DNA of 64,000 nucleotides, taken from positions 620,001-684,000 of the forward strand of contig CAWJNX010000002.1 in assembly GCA_963844395.1 (NCBI GenBank), written 5' to 3'. A program made the translations under genes and the position numbers. Of this stretch, positions 23,561-31,034 are shown piece after piece (positions within the stretch are counted from its first letter, which is position 1; the number at the start of each line of letters is the position of its first letter). This DNA comes from VRUE01 sp963844395 (GTDB taxonomy: Bacteria > Actinomycetota > Thermoleophilia > Solirubrobacterales > 70-9). The notes below the pieces were generated by a model that saw nothing but the letters and a program-made list of their open reading frames with translations, ran no database searches and was not told the origin of the DNA.

Positions 23561-24076
23561 GTGCACGTTCGCCAACTCGACCAGGCAGCAGATCGGGCTA
23601 AAGACGCCGGCGACGGTTGGCAGTGGGACGACGCGCGACGGCTCTGCATGAGGTTCGCCTACCGCTACGCGAAGAACCCGAGTGAAGCGGAGGACATCGC
23701 CCAGGACGCCCTGCTACGAGCTTGGCGGCGGCGGTCGACTCTGCGCGACAGTGGCAGCCGCAAGCAGTGGCTGGCGACGATCGTCCGCAACGAGGCGTTC
23801 CGCCAGCACGCCCGCCACCGTCCCGATCCGGTCAACACGATGGAGACCGATGTCGGCATCGACGACGACCGGGTCCTGGCGACGGTCGAGCGCGCCGACA
23901 TCCAGGCGGCCCTCGACCGCCTCGGCGAGCGCGACCGGCAACTGGTCCGCCTTCGCTACGAGGAGGACTTGACGCAGGCCGGCATCGCCCGCCGGCTCGG
24001 CCTACCGGAAGGCACGGTCAAGGTCCGGCTGCACCGCGTGCGCAACAAGCTGCGCCGCGAAATCGACTTCGTCTAG
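23561..24076 (+). CDS. ECF-type RNA polymerase sigma factor
   Basis: Starting from GTG 23561 the product has 171 residues; an internal ATG at 23648 is less likely because it would cut region 2. Region 2 is RLCMRFAYRYAKNPSEAEDIAQDALLRAWRR, and region 4 is ALDRLGERDRQLVRLRYEEDLTQAGIARRLGLPEGTVKVRLHRVRNKL, both typical sigma-70 ECF. No anti-sigma gene is adjacent, and the protein lacks a long C-terminal regulatory extension. Its close divergence from the methyltransferase suggests that the two are co-regulated. Confidence 0.9.
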   Translation: MHVRQLDQAADRAKDAGDGWQWDDARRLCMRFAYRYAKNPSEAEDIAQDALLRAWRRRSTLRDSGSRKQWLATIVRNEAFRQHARHRPDPVNTMETDVGIDDDRVLATVERADIQAALDRLGERDRQLVRLRYEEDLTQAGIARRLGLPEGTVKVRLHRVRNKLRREIDFV

Positions 24077-24122
24077 GGGAGAGACCGGCGGGAGGCCGGG
24101 AGGCGGTCGCGGACCTTCGGGT

Positions 24123-24791
24123 CTAGCCGGCCGTCGCTTTGCGCATTTCGGCCGCCGCCGCGGTCGGCCCAATGTAGGGGACCAGCGTCGCGAAGAGCAG
24201 GTCGGGTAGCAGCTCGGGAAGCTGTTCGGCGTGCCCCGCGACGAGCTCGTCGGAAATCAGCCCCGTGACGCCCCCGGCCGCCATCCGCGAGGTGTTCGCC
24301 GGGAGGCGGCGTCCCACCGGAGCAAAGTCGCGGCCCTCCTCAAACAGCGGGGTGAGGCGCTGCACCGCGACCCGGTAGCGGCGTTGGGCGGCTGGGCCCG
24401 CCGCGCCGATGTTGACCAGTGCAAGGCGGGCGAGGTCGGGCTCGGAGGCGAGGGTCTCGAGCAGTGCTTCGAGGCCGGCTCGCGCCTGCTGCGGCCAACG
24501 CTGCTCAGATTCGTAGGCGGCGACGACCCGCCTGGCGAGCACGTCAACCGCCCCGTCGTAGGCGGCCAGGAAACAAGCCTCCTTGTCTGCGAACAGCTCG
24601 TAGAAGGTAGTCCGGGAGATGCCGGCTTCCCTGGTCAGGTCGCCGATCGTCGTCGCTGCGTATCCCTTCGCGGCGACGACCCGCACGGCCGCTTCCAGCA
24701 ACCGGTCGCGCTGAGAGCGCGAGACGACCTCGGGTGGCAGCCGGTGTCGCCCCCGCGGCGGTCGCCACCGTCCCCTCGCCCCGGCCTCCAT
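24123..24791 (-). CDS. TetR-family regulator, second of a tandem pair
   Basis: A 222-residue regulator with HTH ATTIGDLTREAGISRTTFYELFADKEACF (about 45-73) and a helical effector domain. It is clearly paralogous to the next gene upstream: both have an R(A/T)TFYELF(A/K)DKE recognition region and end with a LLPD(L/I) stretch followed by VPY(I/L)G. The first 20 residues overlap nothing essential and are Arg-rich, so the true start may be at VVSRSQRDRLLEAA. It is separated by 5 bases from the preceding TetR gene and so is co-transcribed with it. Confidence 0.85.
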   Translation of the reverse strand: MEAGARGRWRPPRGRHRLPPEVVSRSQRDRLLEAAVRVVAAKGYAATTIGDLTREAGISRTTFYELFADKEACFLAAYDGAVDVLARRVVAAYESEQRWPQQARAGLEALLETLASEPDLARLALVNIGAAGPAAQRRYRVAVQRLTPLFEEGRDFAPVGRRLPANTSRMAAGGVTGLISDELVAGHAEQLPELLPDLLFATLVPYIGPTAAAAEMRKATAG

Positions 24792-24796
24792 CCAGT

Positions 24797-25525
24797 TCAG
24801 CTTCCGCCCGACTGAGCGATCTTCTCGGCCTCGCGCGACTGGCGCAGCGCCTCCTCCTGGCCGAGATAGGGGACCGTGGTGATGTAGACGATGTCGGGCA
24901 GCAGCTCCCGCAGCCGTTCGGCGTTGCCGGCGAGGATCTGGCCGACGATCAGCGACTCGGCGGCGGCGAGGGCGGCACGACCGGCGCTGGAGGGGATCGC
25001 TTCCTCCTCGACCGGGTCATTGCGCCCCAGGTCGAGAAGTGTCTGCAGCACCCGCTTACCCGCGGCGTACAGGGCGAACGCACGCTGCCCCGAGGCCGGC
25101 GCCTCGACCAGCGCCATGCGGGCGAAGGCAGGGCGGCTCGCGAGCAGGTCGAGGAAGGCGGCAGCCGCGTCGCGGACCATCGTCGCCCAGGGCTTGTCGG
25201 GCGAGTAGACGGCGATGATCCGCTCCATCGCGTCGGCCAGGGAGACCTCCATCGCGGCGTGGAAACAGTCCTCCTTGTCCTTGAAGAGCTCGTAGAAGGT
25301 GGCGCGGGAGACGCCTGCCGGTTCGACGATGTCGGCGATGGTCGTCGCCCCATAGCCCTGCGCCGCGCAGCTGTCCGCCATCGCGACGAGGATCCTTTCC
25401 CGTTGGGAGCGCGCGATCAGCGGCTCGGCGAGGTCGTCGCGGCCCGCCGGCAGACCCTCCCGCTCCAGCAGTCCGTCCAGGTCCTCAGGCGCCGAAGTGC
25501 TGTCGCGGTGGAGACTGGGAGGCAT
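24797..25525 (-). CDS. TetR-family regulator, first of a tandem pair
   Basis: A 242-residue regulator with a 40-residue N-terminal arm, HTH ATTIADIVEPAGVSRATFYELFKDKEDCF and a ligand domain ending in LLPDIVYITTVPYLG. It is paralogous to the downstream TetR. A near-palindromic site GTTTCGCTAAAC lies about 25 bases upstream of its start, which suggests autoregulation. No transporter or enzyme gene is adjacent on this strand, so the regulon is elsewhere. Confidence 0.85.
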   Translation of the reverse strand: MPPSLHRDSTSAPEDLDGLLEREGLPAGRDDLAEPLIARSQRERILVAMADSCAAQGYGATTIADIVEPAGVSRATFYELFKDKEDCFHAAMEVSLADAMERIIAVYSPDKPWATMVRDAAAAFLDLLASRPAFARMALVEAPASGQRAFALYAAGKRVLQTLLDLGRNDPVEEEAIPSSAGRAALAAAESLIVGQILAGNAERLRELLPDIVYITTVPYLGQEEALRQSREAEKIAQSGGS

Positions 25526-25549
25526 CGGGGGCTCCTCGTAGACAACAGT

Positions 25550-25561
25550 GTTTCGCTAAAC
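25550..25561. promoter_or_regulatory. Candidate TetR operator
   Basis: GTTTCGCTAAAC is almost its own reverse complement (GTTT...AAAC arms with a 4-base centre). It is placed just upstream of the tandem TetR genes and is of the size bound by TetR dimers when flanked by further bases. Confidence 0.35.
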
Positions 25562-25770
25562 GCGATTGTACTGCCCATGCAGGGAGCCTGTGGACTAATC
25601 AGTACCGGGTTAACGGTACGGGCTTCGCCCAGGGACGCCTCGCAGAATCTGGACCCTCCACCGCCTCACTTTGTCGAGGCGCGACGACTGTACATGCGGG
25701 CGAGCGCCCCTCGCCGAACTTCGGACCGCTGTACAACGACCACGGGGCGTCATAGGGCGAACATTTGAAG

Positions 25771-26541
25771 ATGAAGACGACCCTCCGTCAGATCGTTGCC
25801 TTCGGCGGAGGGGGCTTCTCGATGGAGTCGGGGAATCCGCTGCTCGACGCGTACGTGCTCGAGCTGACCGGCGCCTCCCGTCCGCGCGTCTGCTTCCTGC
25901 CCTCGGCGAGCGGCGACGCCGACCACTACGTGGTCCGCTTCTACCGTGCCTTCCCGGCCGACCGCTGCGAAGCCAGCCACATCTCCCTGTTCCGCCGCGA
26001 GCAGGGTCCGGAGGACCTGCGTGAGCACCTGCTCTCCCAGGACCTGATCTACGTCGGCGGCGGCAGCGTCGTCAGCATGCTCGGCGTCTGGCAGGCGCAC
26101 GGGATCGACCGGATCCTGCGCGAGGCGTGGGAGCGGGGCGTCGTCCTCTGCGGTCTGTCCGCCGGCTCGCTGTGCTGGTTCGCCGAGGCGGTGACTGGCT
26201 TCCACGGCAAGCCGCAGCGGGTCGAGGGGCTCGGGCTGCTGCCGTTCAGCAACTGCGTCCACTACGAGCCCGGCTCGAGCCGGCGGCGCGCCTACCGCGA
26301 CTTCCTCGCGGCCGGGATGCGCTCTGGCTACGCGGCCGAGGACGGCGCGGCGTTGCACTTCACCGGGACCGAACTGAGCCGTGTGGTCGCCTCGCGGCCC
26401 GCCGCGCGCGGCTACCGGCTCGACGTCGTCGGCGAGCGGGTGGTCGAGATGAGGATCGCAACTACCTATCTGGGCGACCCCGGTGCCGTCCACTATCTGG
26501 CACCGCTGCCGGACGCGATGTTGACGGCACTGGCGGCCTAA
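25771..26541 (+). CDS. Peptidase S51 family protein (cyanophycinase/PepE-like), copy 1
   Basis: A 256-residue protein (ATG 25771; a TTG two codons earlier is possible). It has the S51 features: first strand IVAFGGGGFS, RPRVCFLPSASGD, QDLIYVGGGSVVSMLGVW and the nucleophile elbow CGLSAGSLCWF with Ser in GLSAGS, then EGLGLLPFSNCVHYEP carrying the His. The family includes aspartyl dipeptidase PepE and cyanophycinases; the subgroup here lacks long insertions. It is followed after a hairpin by a second, related S51 gene, so these are a tandem pair that may process different Asp-linked or blocked peptides. Confidence 0.9.
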   Translation: MKTTLRQIVAFGGGGFSMESGNPLLDAYVLELTGASRPRVCFLPSASGDADHYVVRFYRAFPADRCEASHISLFRREQGPEDLREHLLSQDLIYVGGGSVVSMLGVWQAHGIDRILREAWERGVVLCGLSAGSLCWFAEAVTGFHGKPQRVEGLGLLPFSNCVHYEPGSSRRRAYRDFLAAGMRSGYAAEDGAALHFTGTELSRVVASRPAARGYRLDVVGERVVEMRIATTYLGDPGAVHYLAPLPDAMLTALAA

Positions 26542-26547
26542 TGCAGG

Positions 26548-26596
26548 ACCGCGTTCGTCCTTTGTCCCGCTATGCGCCACAAAAGACGAACGCGGT
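26548..26596. repeat. Palindromic element family A, copy 1
   Basis: An 18-bp stem with one mismatch and a 13-base loop lies between the two S51 genes. The stem core GCGTTCGTCCTTTGT and the loop core TATGCG also occur at 44386-44428. It may act as a terminator or an attenuator between the peptidase genes. Confidence 0.7.
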
Positions 26597-26602
26597 GGCG
26601 GG

Positions 26603-27394
26603 ATGATCCCCCGCATCCTCGCCCTAGGCGGCCACGACTTCACCTCGAGGCCGGCCGACCGGGCCGTCTGCGAGCTAATGCTGCGCTTGGCGAGCGCCCG
26701 GGCGGGGGGCCGGCCGCGGATCTGCATCCTGCCGACTGCCAGCGGCGACACCTCCGAGCAGATCGGCCGCTTCTACTCGGCCTTCGGCGAGCGGCCCTGC
26801 GAGCCCTCCGACGTCTCGCTGTTCCGGCTCGGACGCCGGCCGATGGAGCTACGCGACCACCTCCTGGCCCAGGACCTGATCTACGTCGGCGGCGGCAGCC
26901 TGCTCAACCTGCTCGCCGTTTGGGACGCGCACGAACTGGGCGCGATCCTCAGCCTTGCCTGGCGGCAGGGGATCGTCCTAGCCGGCCAGAGCGCCGGGGC
27001 CATGTGCTGGTTCGAGGCGGGAATCACCAAGTCCTCGGGCCGGGCCGAGCCCGGCGCCGGCCTTGGCCTGCTCGGCGGCAGCCTCTGCGTCCACTACAAC
27101 AACGAACCCGACCGCCGCGCCGCCTATCTGGACGCGGTCAGCGACGGAATGCCCGACGGCTATGGCCTCGACGACTACGCCGGCCTGATCTGGGAGGGAA
27201 CCGGCCCACCCTCGGCCGTGACCGCCCAGCGAGGCGCCCGCGCCTACCGGGTCGCTTCGGGCGAAGAGGGCGTAATCGAGTCCCCGCTCCCCGCCCGCTT
27301 TCTTCCCGCTCCGGCTCCCGCCGCCCTACGCGAGGACATAGCCGAGTTCCGCCGCATCAAGGCGATGCACAAACGCGCGGGCTGGCTGGGATAA
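26603..27394 (+). CDS. Peptidase S51 family protein, copy 2
   Basis: A 263-residue protein paralogous to copy 1. It begins RILALGGHDFTSRP, has RPRICILPTASGDTSEQ, QDLIYVGGGSLLNLLAVW and the elbow LAGQSAGAMCWFEA with Ser in GQSAGA, then LGLLGGSLCVHYNNEPDRR. The catalytic triad region is intact. The start ATG lies 6 bases after the palindrome that separates it from copy 1, so its translation might be influenced by that hairpin. It ends directly at a family-B hairpin. Confidence 0.9.
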   Translation: MIPRILALGGHDFTSRPADRAVCELMLRLASARAGGRPRICILPTASGDTSEQIGRFYSAFGERPCEPSDVSLFRLGRRPMELRDHLLAQDLIYVGGGSLLNLLAVWDAHELGAILSLAWRQGIVLAGQSAGAMCWFEAGITKSSGRAEPGAGLGLLGGSLCVHYNNEPDRRAAYLDAVSDGMPDGYGLDDYAGLIWEGTGPPSAVTAQRGARAYRVASGEEGVIESPLPARFLPAPAPAALREDIAEFRRIKAMHKRAGWLG

Positions 27395-27442
27395 GCGCAT
27401 CCGACATTGACCCCTCTCAGGTGTGGTCAATGTCGGATGCGC
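27395..27442. repeat. Palindromic element family B, copy 1
   Basis: A perfect 18-bp stem (core CCGACATTGACC/GGTCAATGTCGG) with a 12-base loop starts at the base after the peptidase stop codon and is followed by ATTCTTGTCCC. It is placed as a bidirectional terminator between convergent genes. The same core recurs at 30802-30849. Confidence 0.75.
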
Positions 27443-27456
27443 ATTCTTGTCCCTCC

Positions 27457-27990
27457 CTACCCCCCCGAACCAGCGGGAGGTGGCGCGGTTGGGTCGCCAT
27501 CCCCTTCGCCCGGATTCTCCCGCGCAAGGTAGTCCTCGGCCAGCAGCAGGTTCTCCTTCGCCCGCTCGACCACGTTGAGGATGTCGTTCATCAGCGCCAC
27601 CTCCTCGACCTGCTCCTTGACGAACCACTGCATGAACTGCTCGGCGCGGTAGTCTTTCATCTCGCGGGCCAGCTCGAAGAGCGCGTAGATCTCCTCGCCG
27701 ACCCGGCGCTCCTGCTGCAGCGCCATCCGCACCGGCGCGACCCCGTCCTCGTAGCTGGTCTGCTGCGACTTGATGTCGGGGATGTGCACCTCCTCGTTAA
27801 CGTCGAGCAGGTACTGGATCATCATCATCGCGTGCTCGCGCTCCTCCAGCGCCTGCCGGTAGAAGAAGCTGGCGAGGCGTGGCAGCGTCTCGGCGTCGTA
27901 GTAGACGGCCGCCCCCACGTACTGCTGCGAGGCGGCGAACTCGTTGGCGATCTGCTCGTTCAGCGCATCGGCGAAGCTCTTCTCGGCCAT
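27457..27990 (-). CDS. Ferritin
   Basis: A 177-residue protein of the ferritin (non-heme, Ftn-type) family. The four-helix bundle shows the ferroxidase ligands: Glu in NEQIANEFAASQQY, E and H in the YRQALEEREHAMMM helix, and Glu/Gln in the EQVEEVALMNDIL helix. It lacks the Met ligand pattern of bacterioferritin. The cytoplasmic cage stores iron. It has a short Gly/Pro-rich C-terminal tail. A DtxR-family regulator is encoded far away at 61.3 kb, and no iron box is visible in the 5' region. Confidence 0.9.
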   Translation of the reverse strand: MAEKSFADALNEQIANEFAASQQYVGAAVYYDAETLPRLASFFYRQALEEREHAMMMIQYLLDVNEEVHIPDIKSQQTSYEDGVAPVRMALQQERRVGEEIYALFELAREMKDYRAEQFMQWFVKEQVEEVALMNDILNVVERAKENLLLAEDYLARENPGEGDGDPTAPPPAGSGG

Positions 27991-28060
27991 GTCACTCCTT
28001 CATCGAGACGGGGCGGGTGAACTGACGCTAGCCGAATCGCTGACTTCGGTCGCCCGAAGA

Positions 28061-28150
28061 GAGGGATAGATGTCCCTCGAACGGGCGGATACTCAAAGTG
28101 ACGCGCTCATTAGCGCGTCACTTTGTCCGGGCAAGGGACATCTATCCCTC
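28061..28150. repeat. Palindromic element family C, copy 1
   Basis: A nested structure: a 16-bp perfect outer stem (28061-28076 with 28135-28150), an internal loop with CGAACGGGCGGATACTC on the left and GTCCGGGCAA on the right, and a 13-bp perfect inner stem (28095-28107 with 28112-28124) with a 4-base loop. The loop sequences are shared with 54063-54140, while both stems differ. It overlaps the stop of the enolase-superfamily gene by a few bases. Confidence 0.75.
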
Positions 28151-29206
28151 CCACTGGAAACCGACCGGCGCCAGCTTCGGCTCGAGTGGGCTTGCCGGCA
28201 GCCCCGGCGGCGGCTCGGCTTCGTTGTAGCCGCGCGGCGCGGTGTCGTTGGGGGTCTCGGGGTGAAAGAGGGAGGCGAGGACCTGGATATGGCCGCGGCC
28301 GACGCCGAGCTCCCACTGGCCGCCGCCGTAGGCGCCGATGTGGCGCTCGTCGCAGTAGTCGTAGGTCTCGCAGAGATCGCGCAGGCCGCCGATCCGCGAC
28401 GGCTTGACGTTGACCATCCGCGGCTCCCAGGGCAGCTCCTCGATGTCGGCGATCGAGTGGATCGGCGCGTCCCAGGTGATGCGATCGCGGATCGGCTCCA
28501 GCAGCGGGCTGGTCTCGTCGTTGACGTCGGGATCCTCCAGCCAGGCCTCGGGGAAAGCCTCGATCAGCTTCCGATACAGCTCGGGATCGGTCTCGACGTC
28601 GACGACCGTGCCTTTGTAGAAGCCCTTCAGGTCGAGCGAGTCGATCGCCCCGCTCTCGACCAGCGCTGCGATCAGCTCGTCGTCCCAGTCGTTGGTCGGG
28701 TCGAGCTTGAAGCGCAGGCTGGGGTAGCGGTCGAGCTTGCGCTGCAGCGTCTCGATCGAGGATGGCTCGTCGGGGCCGGGGGAGAGACGCATCGAGCAGA
28801 CGAAGGAGACGGGACGGGCGGCGCGTCCGAGCGCTTCCTCGATTCCGATCTGGGACTGACGCAGCGCCAGGTCGAGCGCCGCCGACTCGAAAGCCCAGCG
28901 GCGGTAGCGGCGCGAGACCTCGCGCTGCGGCGCCGAAGGGAAGGTGTCGACGCCGGCCATGAACTCGCAGAACTCGCCCAGGGTCGCGTGGCCGGTCAGG
29001 TCGAGCGTCGGGCCGGCGTCCTGGAGCGCGACGTGGTCGAGCGCGTCGTAGGTGACGTCCTCGCCGAGTCCCTCCTCGCCACCGCCCTGCAGGCGGATCA
29101 CGGTGGAGAGGCGTTCGAAGCCGGGGATCTGCAGCTCGAGGCCCTTCAGCTCGTAGCCGTCTATCTCCAGCGGTAGATCCGCAACGAGGTTGAAGGTCGA
29201 CGGCAT
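28142..29206 (-). CDS. Enolase-superfamily (mandelate racemase/muconate-lactonizing-like) enzyme
   Basis: Starting at ATG 29206 (the longer frame to 29338 is translated palindrome DNA), the product has 354 residues. The barrel part shows the acid-base and metal-ligand spacing of the superfamily: SLRFKLDPTNDWDDELIAAL, WLEDPDVNDE, and VNVKPSRIGGLRD. The capping domain is at the N-terminus (GYELKGLELQIPGFERLSTVIRLQ). The specific reaction is unknown; dipeptide epimerase, racemase and dehydratase are all possible. It is divergent from the FAD oxidoreductase with a family-D palindrome in the shared 157-base leader. Confidence 0.8.
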   Translation of the reverse strand: MPSTFNLVADLPLEIDGYELKGLELQIPGFERLSTVIRLQGGGEEGLGEDVTYDALDHVALQDAGPTLDLTGHATLGEFCEFMAGVDTFPSAPQREVSRRYRRWAFESAALDLALRQSQIGIEEALGRAARPVSFVCSMRLSPGPDEPSSIETLQRKLDRYPSLRFKLDPTNDWDDELIAALVESGAIDSLDLKGFYKGTVVDVETDPELYRKLIEAFPEAWLEDPDVNDETSPLLEPIRDRITWDAPIHSIADIEELPWEPRMVNVKPSRIGGLRDLCETYDYCDERHIGAYGGGQWELGVGRGHIQVLASLFHPETPNDTAPRGYNEAEPPPGLPASPLEPKLAPVGFQWEG

Positions 29207-29222
29207 TGGGGCGGAGTGTATG

Positions 29223-29345
29223 GGGAGGGTTGGGGGTATCCCACCCGTTTGCTGGGTTTTTCGCTTCGGAGTGCGTGGCCGTCCGAGATCGCCGTGGGCG
29301 AAAAACAGGACGCCGCTGCACGGGTGGGATACCCCCAACCCTCCC
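29223..29345. repeat. Palindromic element family D, copy 1
   Basis: A perfect 26-bp outer stem (29223-29248 with 29320-29345) encloses a 71-base interior that begins TTGCTGGGTTTTTCGC and ends GGGCGAAAAACAGG then ACGCCGCTGC. The TTTTTCGC/GCGAAAAA parts make an inner stem. It lies between two divergent genes, so it is upstream of both. Confidence 0.85.
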
Positions 29346-29363
29346 TGTCAGACTCGGCTACGG

Positions 29364-30797
29364 ATGAAGCACACCGCTCACGGTTACTGGCTTGAGGAGG
29401 CGGGTGGGGTTGAGCCGGCGCCGGAGCTTGTCGGGGAGAAGGGCGCTGACGTCGTCGTCATTGGAGGCGGCTATACGGGGATGTGGGCTGCTTGGCAGGT
29501 GAAGGCGCTGGAGCCGGAGGCTCGGGTGGTGCTGCTTGAGGCGGAGGTATGCGGACAGGGGCCCAGTGGGCGTAACGGGGGGTTCTGCAACGTGATGTGG
29601 TTTTCGCTGCCCAACATGCGGGAGCGGTGGGGGGACGAGGGGGCGTTGGCGGTTGCCCGGGCTTCGGCTGAGGCGGTTGCCGGGATCGAGTCGTTTTGCC
29701 GGGATGAGGGCGTCGATGCGTGGTTCCGGCGCGGCGGTTACTTGCAGGTCTCCACCGCCCCGGCTCATGACGGGATTTGGGATGAGGCGGTCGCGGCGTG
29801 CCGGGAGCTTGGCGAGGACGACGCGGTGCGGGCGCTGGGCACGGCCGAGGTAGCGGCGCGCTGCGCATCGCCTGCCTTTCGCGGCGGCGCCTTCTATGCC
29901 GACGCGGCGACGGTGCAACCGGCGCGGCTGGCGGTGGGACTGCGCGACCGTCTGTTCGCCGTCGGGGTCGAGATCTACGAGCATTCCGCAGTGCGCGCGC
30001 TGCACGCCGAGCCGAAAGACTGCGGCGCTCGCGCTGGAAAGACGACGGCCGGCATGGTCGAAGCATGCACGAGGCTCGGCTCGGTCCGCGCCGGGGCGGC
30101 AATCGTCGCGATCGGCGGGGCTGCCAAGGCCCCCCGGGGACCGTTGCGGAACTCGCTCACCGTCACCTCCTCCCACATCGTCCTCACCGAGCCTGTCCCC
30201 GACGTGCTCGAGGAGATCGGCTGGACCGGGGGCGAGTGCATCACCGACAGCCGCGCCCTGATCGACTACTTCCGCACCACGCCCGACGGCCGGATCGCCT
30301 TCGGCTGGGGCGGCGGCCGGATAGCGATGGGCGCCCGCTTACGCGGCCGAGCCGAGCTCGACCCCAAGGTGATCGCCGGCGCCGCAGCGCACCTGCGTGC
30401 GTACTTTCCCGCCCTGGAGGGAAGGCGGCTCACCCACGCCTGGGGCGGCCCGATAGACGTCGCGCCCACCCACCTGCCCCTTATCGCCCCACTCCACGGC
30501 AACCGCACCTTCGCTGCCGCCGGTTACACCGGCAACGGAGTAGGCCCATCCCACATGGTCGGCCGAGCCCTAGCCTCCCTGGCTCTAGACCGTCGCGACG
30601 CCTACTCCCGCCTCCCGCTCATTGACCCCGCCCCCCAACGGGTCCCACCCGAGCCCTTCCACTGGCTAGGCGGAGAAACGATCCGCCGAGCCCTTATGAA
30701 CAAAGAGAACGCCGAGCTAGACGCCCGCACCCCGGATCCGATCAGCGCCGCGATCTCAAAGCTCCCGCAGCTGATTGGCTTCCACATCGGCCGCTGA
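29364..30797 (+). CDS. FAD-dependent amine/amino-acid oxidoreductase (DAO family)
   Basis: A 477-residue protein from ATG 29364. The dinucleotide-binding motif is DVVVIGGGYTGMWAAWQV (about 29-46), followed by VVLLEAEVCGQGPSGRNGGFCNVMW, the covalent-FAD-like segment of PuuB/OrdL-type gamma-glutamylputrescine oxidases. The C-terminal motif THAWGGPIDVAPTHLPLI and AGYTGNGVGPSHMVGRALA close the FAD site. It probably oxidises a polyamine- or amino-acid-derived amine, which fits the neighbouring potADBC, aminotransferase and aldehyde dehydrogenase genes (inference). Confidence 0.85.
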   Translation: MKHTAHGYWLEEAGGVEPAPELVGEKGADVVVIGGGYTGMWAAWQVKALEPEARVVLLEAEVCGQGPSGRNGGFCNVMWFSLPNMRERWGDEGALAVARASAEAVAGIESFCRDEGVDAWFRRGGYLQVSTAPAHDGIWDEAVAACRELGEDDAVRALGTAEVAARCASPAFRGGAFYADAATVQPARLAVGLRDRLFAVGVEIYEHSAVRALHAEPKDCGARAGKTTAGMVEACTRLGSVRAGAAIVAIGGAAKAPRGPLRNSLTVTSSHIVLTEPVPDVLEEIGWTGGECITDSRALIDYFRTTPDGRIAFGWGGGRIAMGARLRGRAELDPKVIAGAAAHLRAYFPALEGRRLTHAWGGPIDVAPTHLPLIAPLHGNRTFAAAGYTGNGVGPSHMVGRALASLALDRRDAYSRLPLIDPAPQRVPPEPFHWLGGETIRRALMNKENAELDARTPDPISAAISKLPQLIGFHIGR

Positions 30798-30801
30798 CTC
30801 A

Positions 30802-30849
30802 GCGCAGCCGACATTGACCCCACCCCAGGGTGGTCAATGTCGGCTGTGC
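30802..30849. repeat. Palindromic element family B, copy 2
   Basis: An 18-bp stem with one G-U pair and a 12-base loop; the core is identical to 27395-27442 (CCGACATTGACC/GGTCAATGTCGG). It starts 4 bases after the oxidoreductase stop and so is again at a gene 3' end, as a terminator would be. Confidence 0.75.
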
Positions 30850-30918
30850 ACGCCGGGTACGCGTGTAGAGGAATATCGGCCGCTGATAGCCGCCAGCTAT
30901 CAATCAGGGGCGATGGCA

Positions 30919-31034
30919 GGAGGGGTGGGGGTGTCCGGTCGCGCAGCGGCGTCCTCTTTTTCGCCCACTCCCAACGAGAGACGCCCCCGCCTCTGCGAAA
31001 AACCCAGCAAGCGACCGGACACCCCCACCCCTCC
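30919..31034. repeat. Palindromic element family D, copy 2 (inverted orientation)
   Basis: A perfect 24-bp outer stem (30919-30942 with 31011-31034) around a 68-base interior. On the minus strand the interior begins TTGCTGGGTTTTTCGC and ends GGGCGAAAAAGAGG then ACGCCGCTGC, as in copy 1, whereas the stem near the interior differs. It ends at the base before the aldehyde dehydrogenase stop codon, between convergent genes. Confidence 0.85.

Noticed and set aside
29207..29338. 44-residue extension of the enolase-superfamily frame (contains SGVLFFAHG)
   Set aside because: It is translated from palindrome D copy 1 rather than from a gene.
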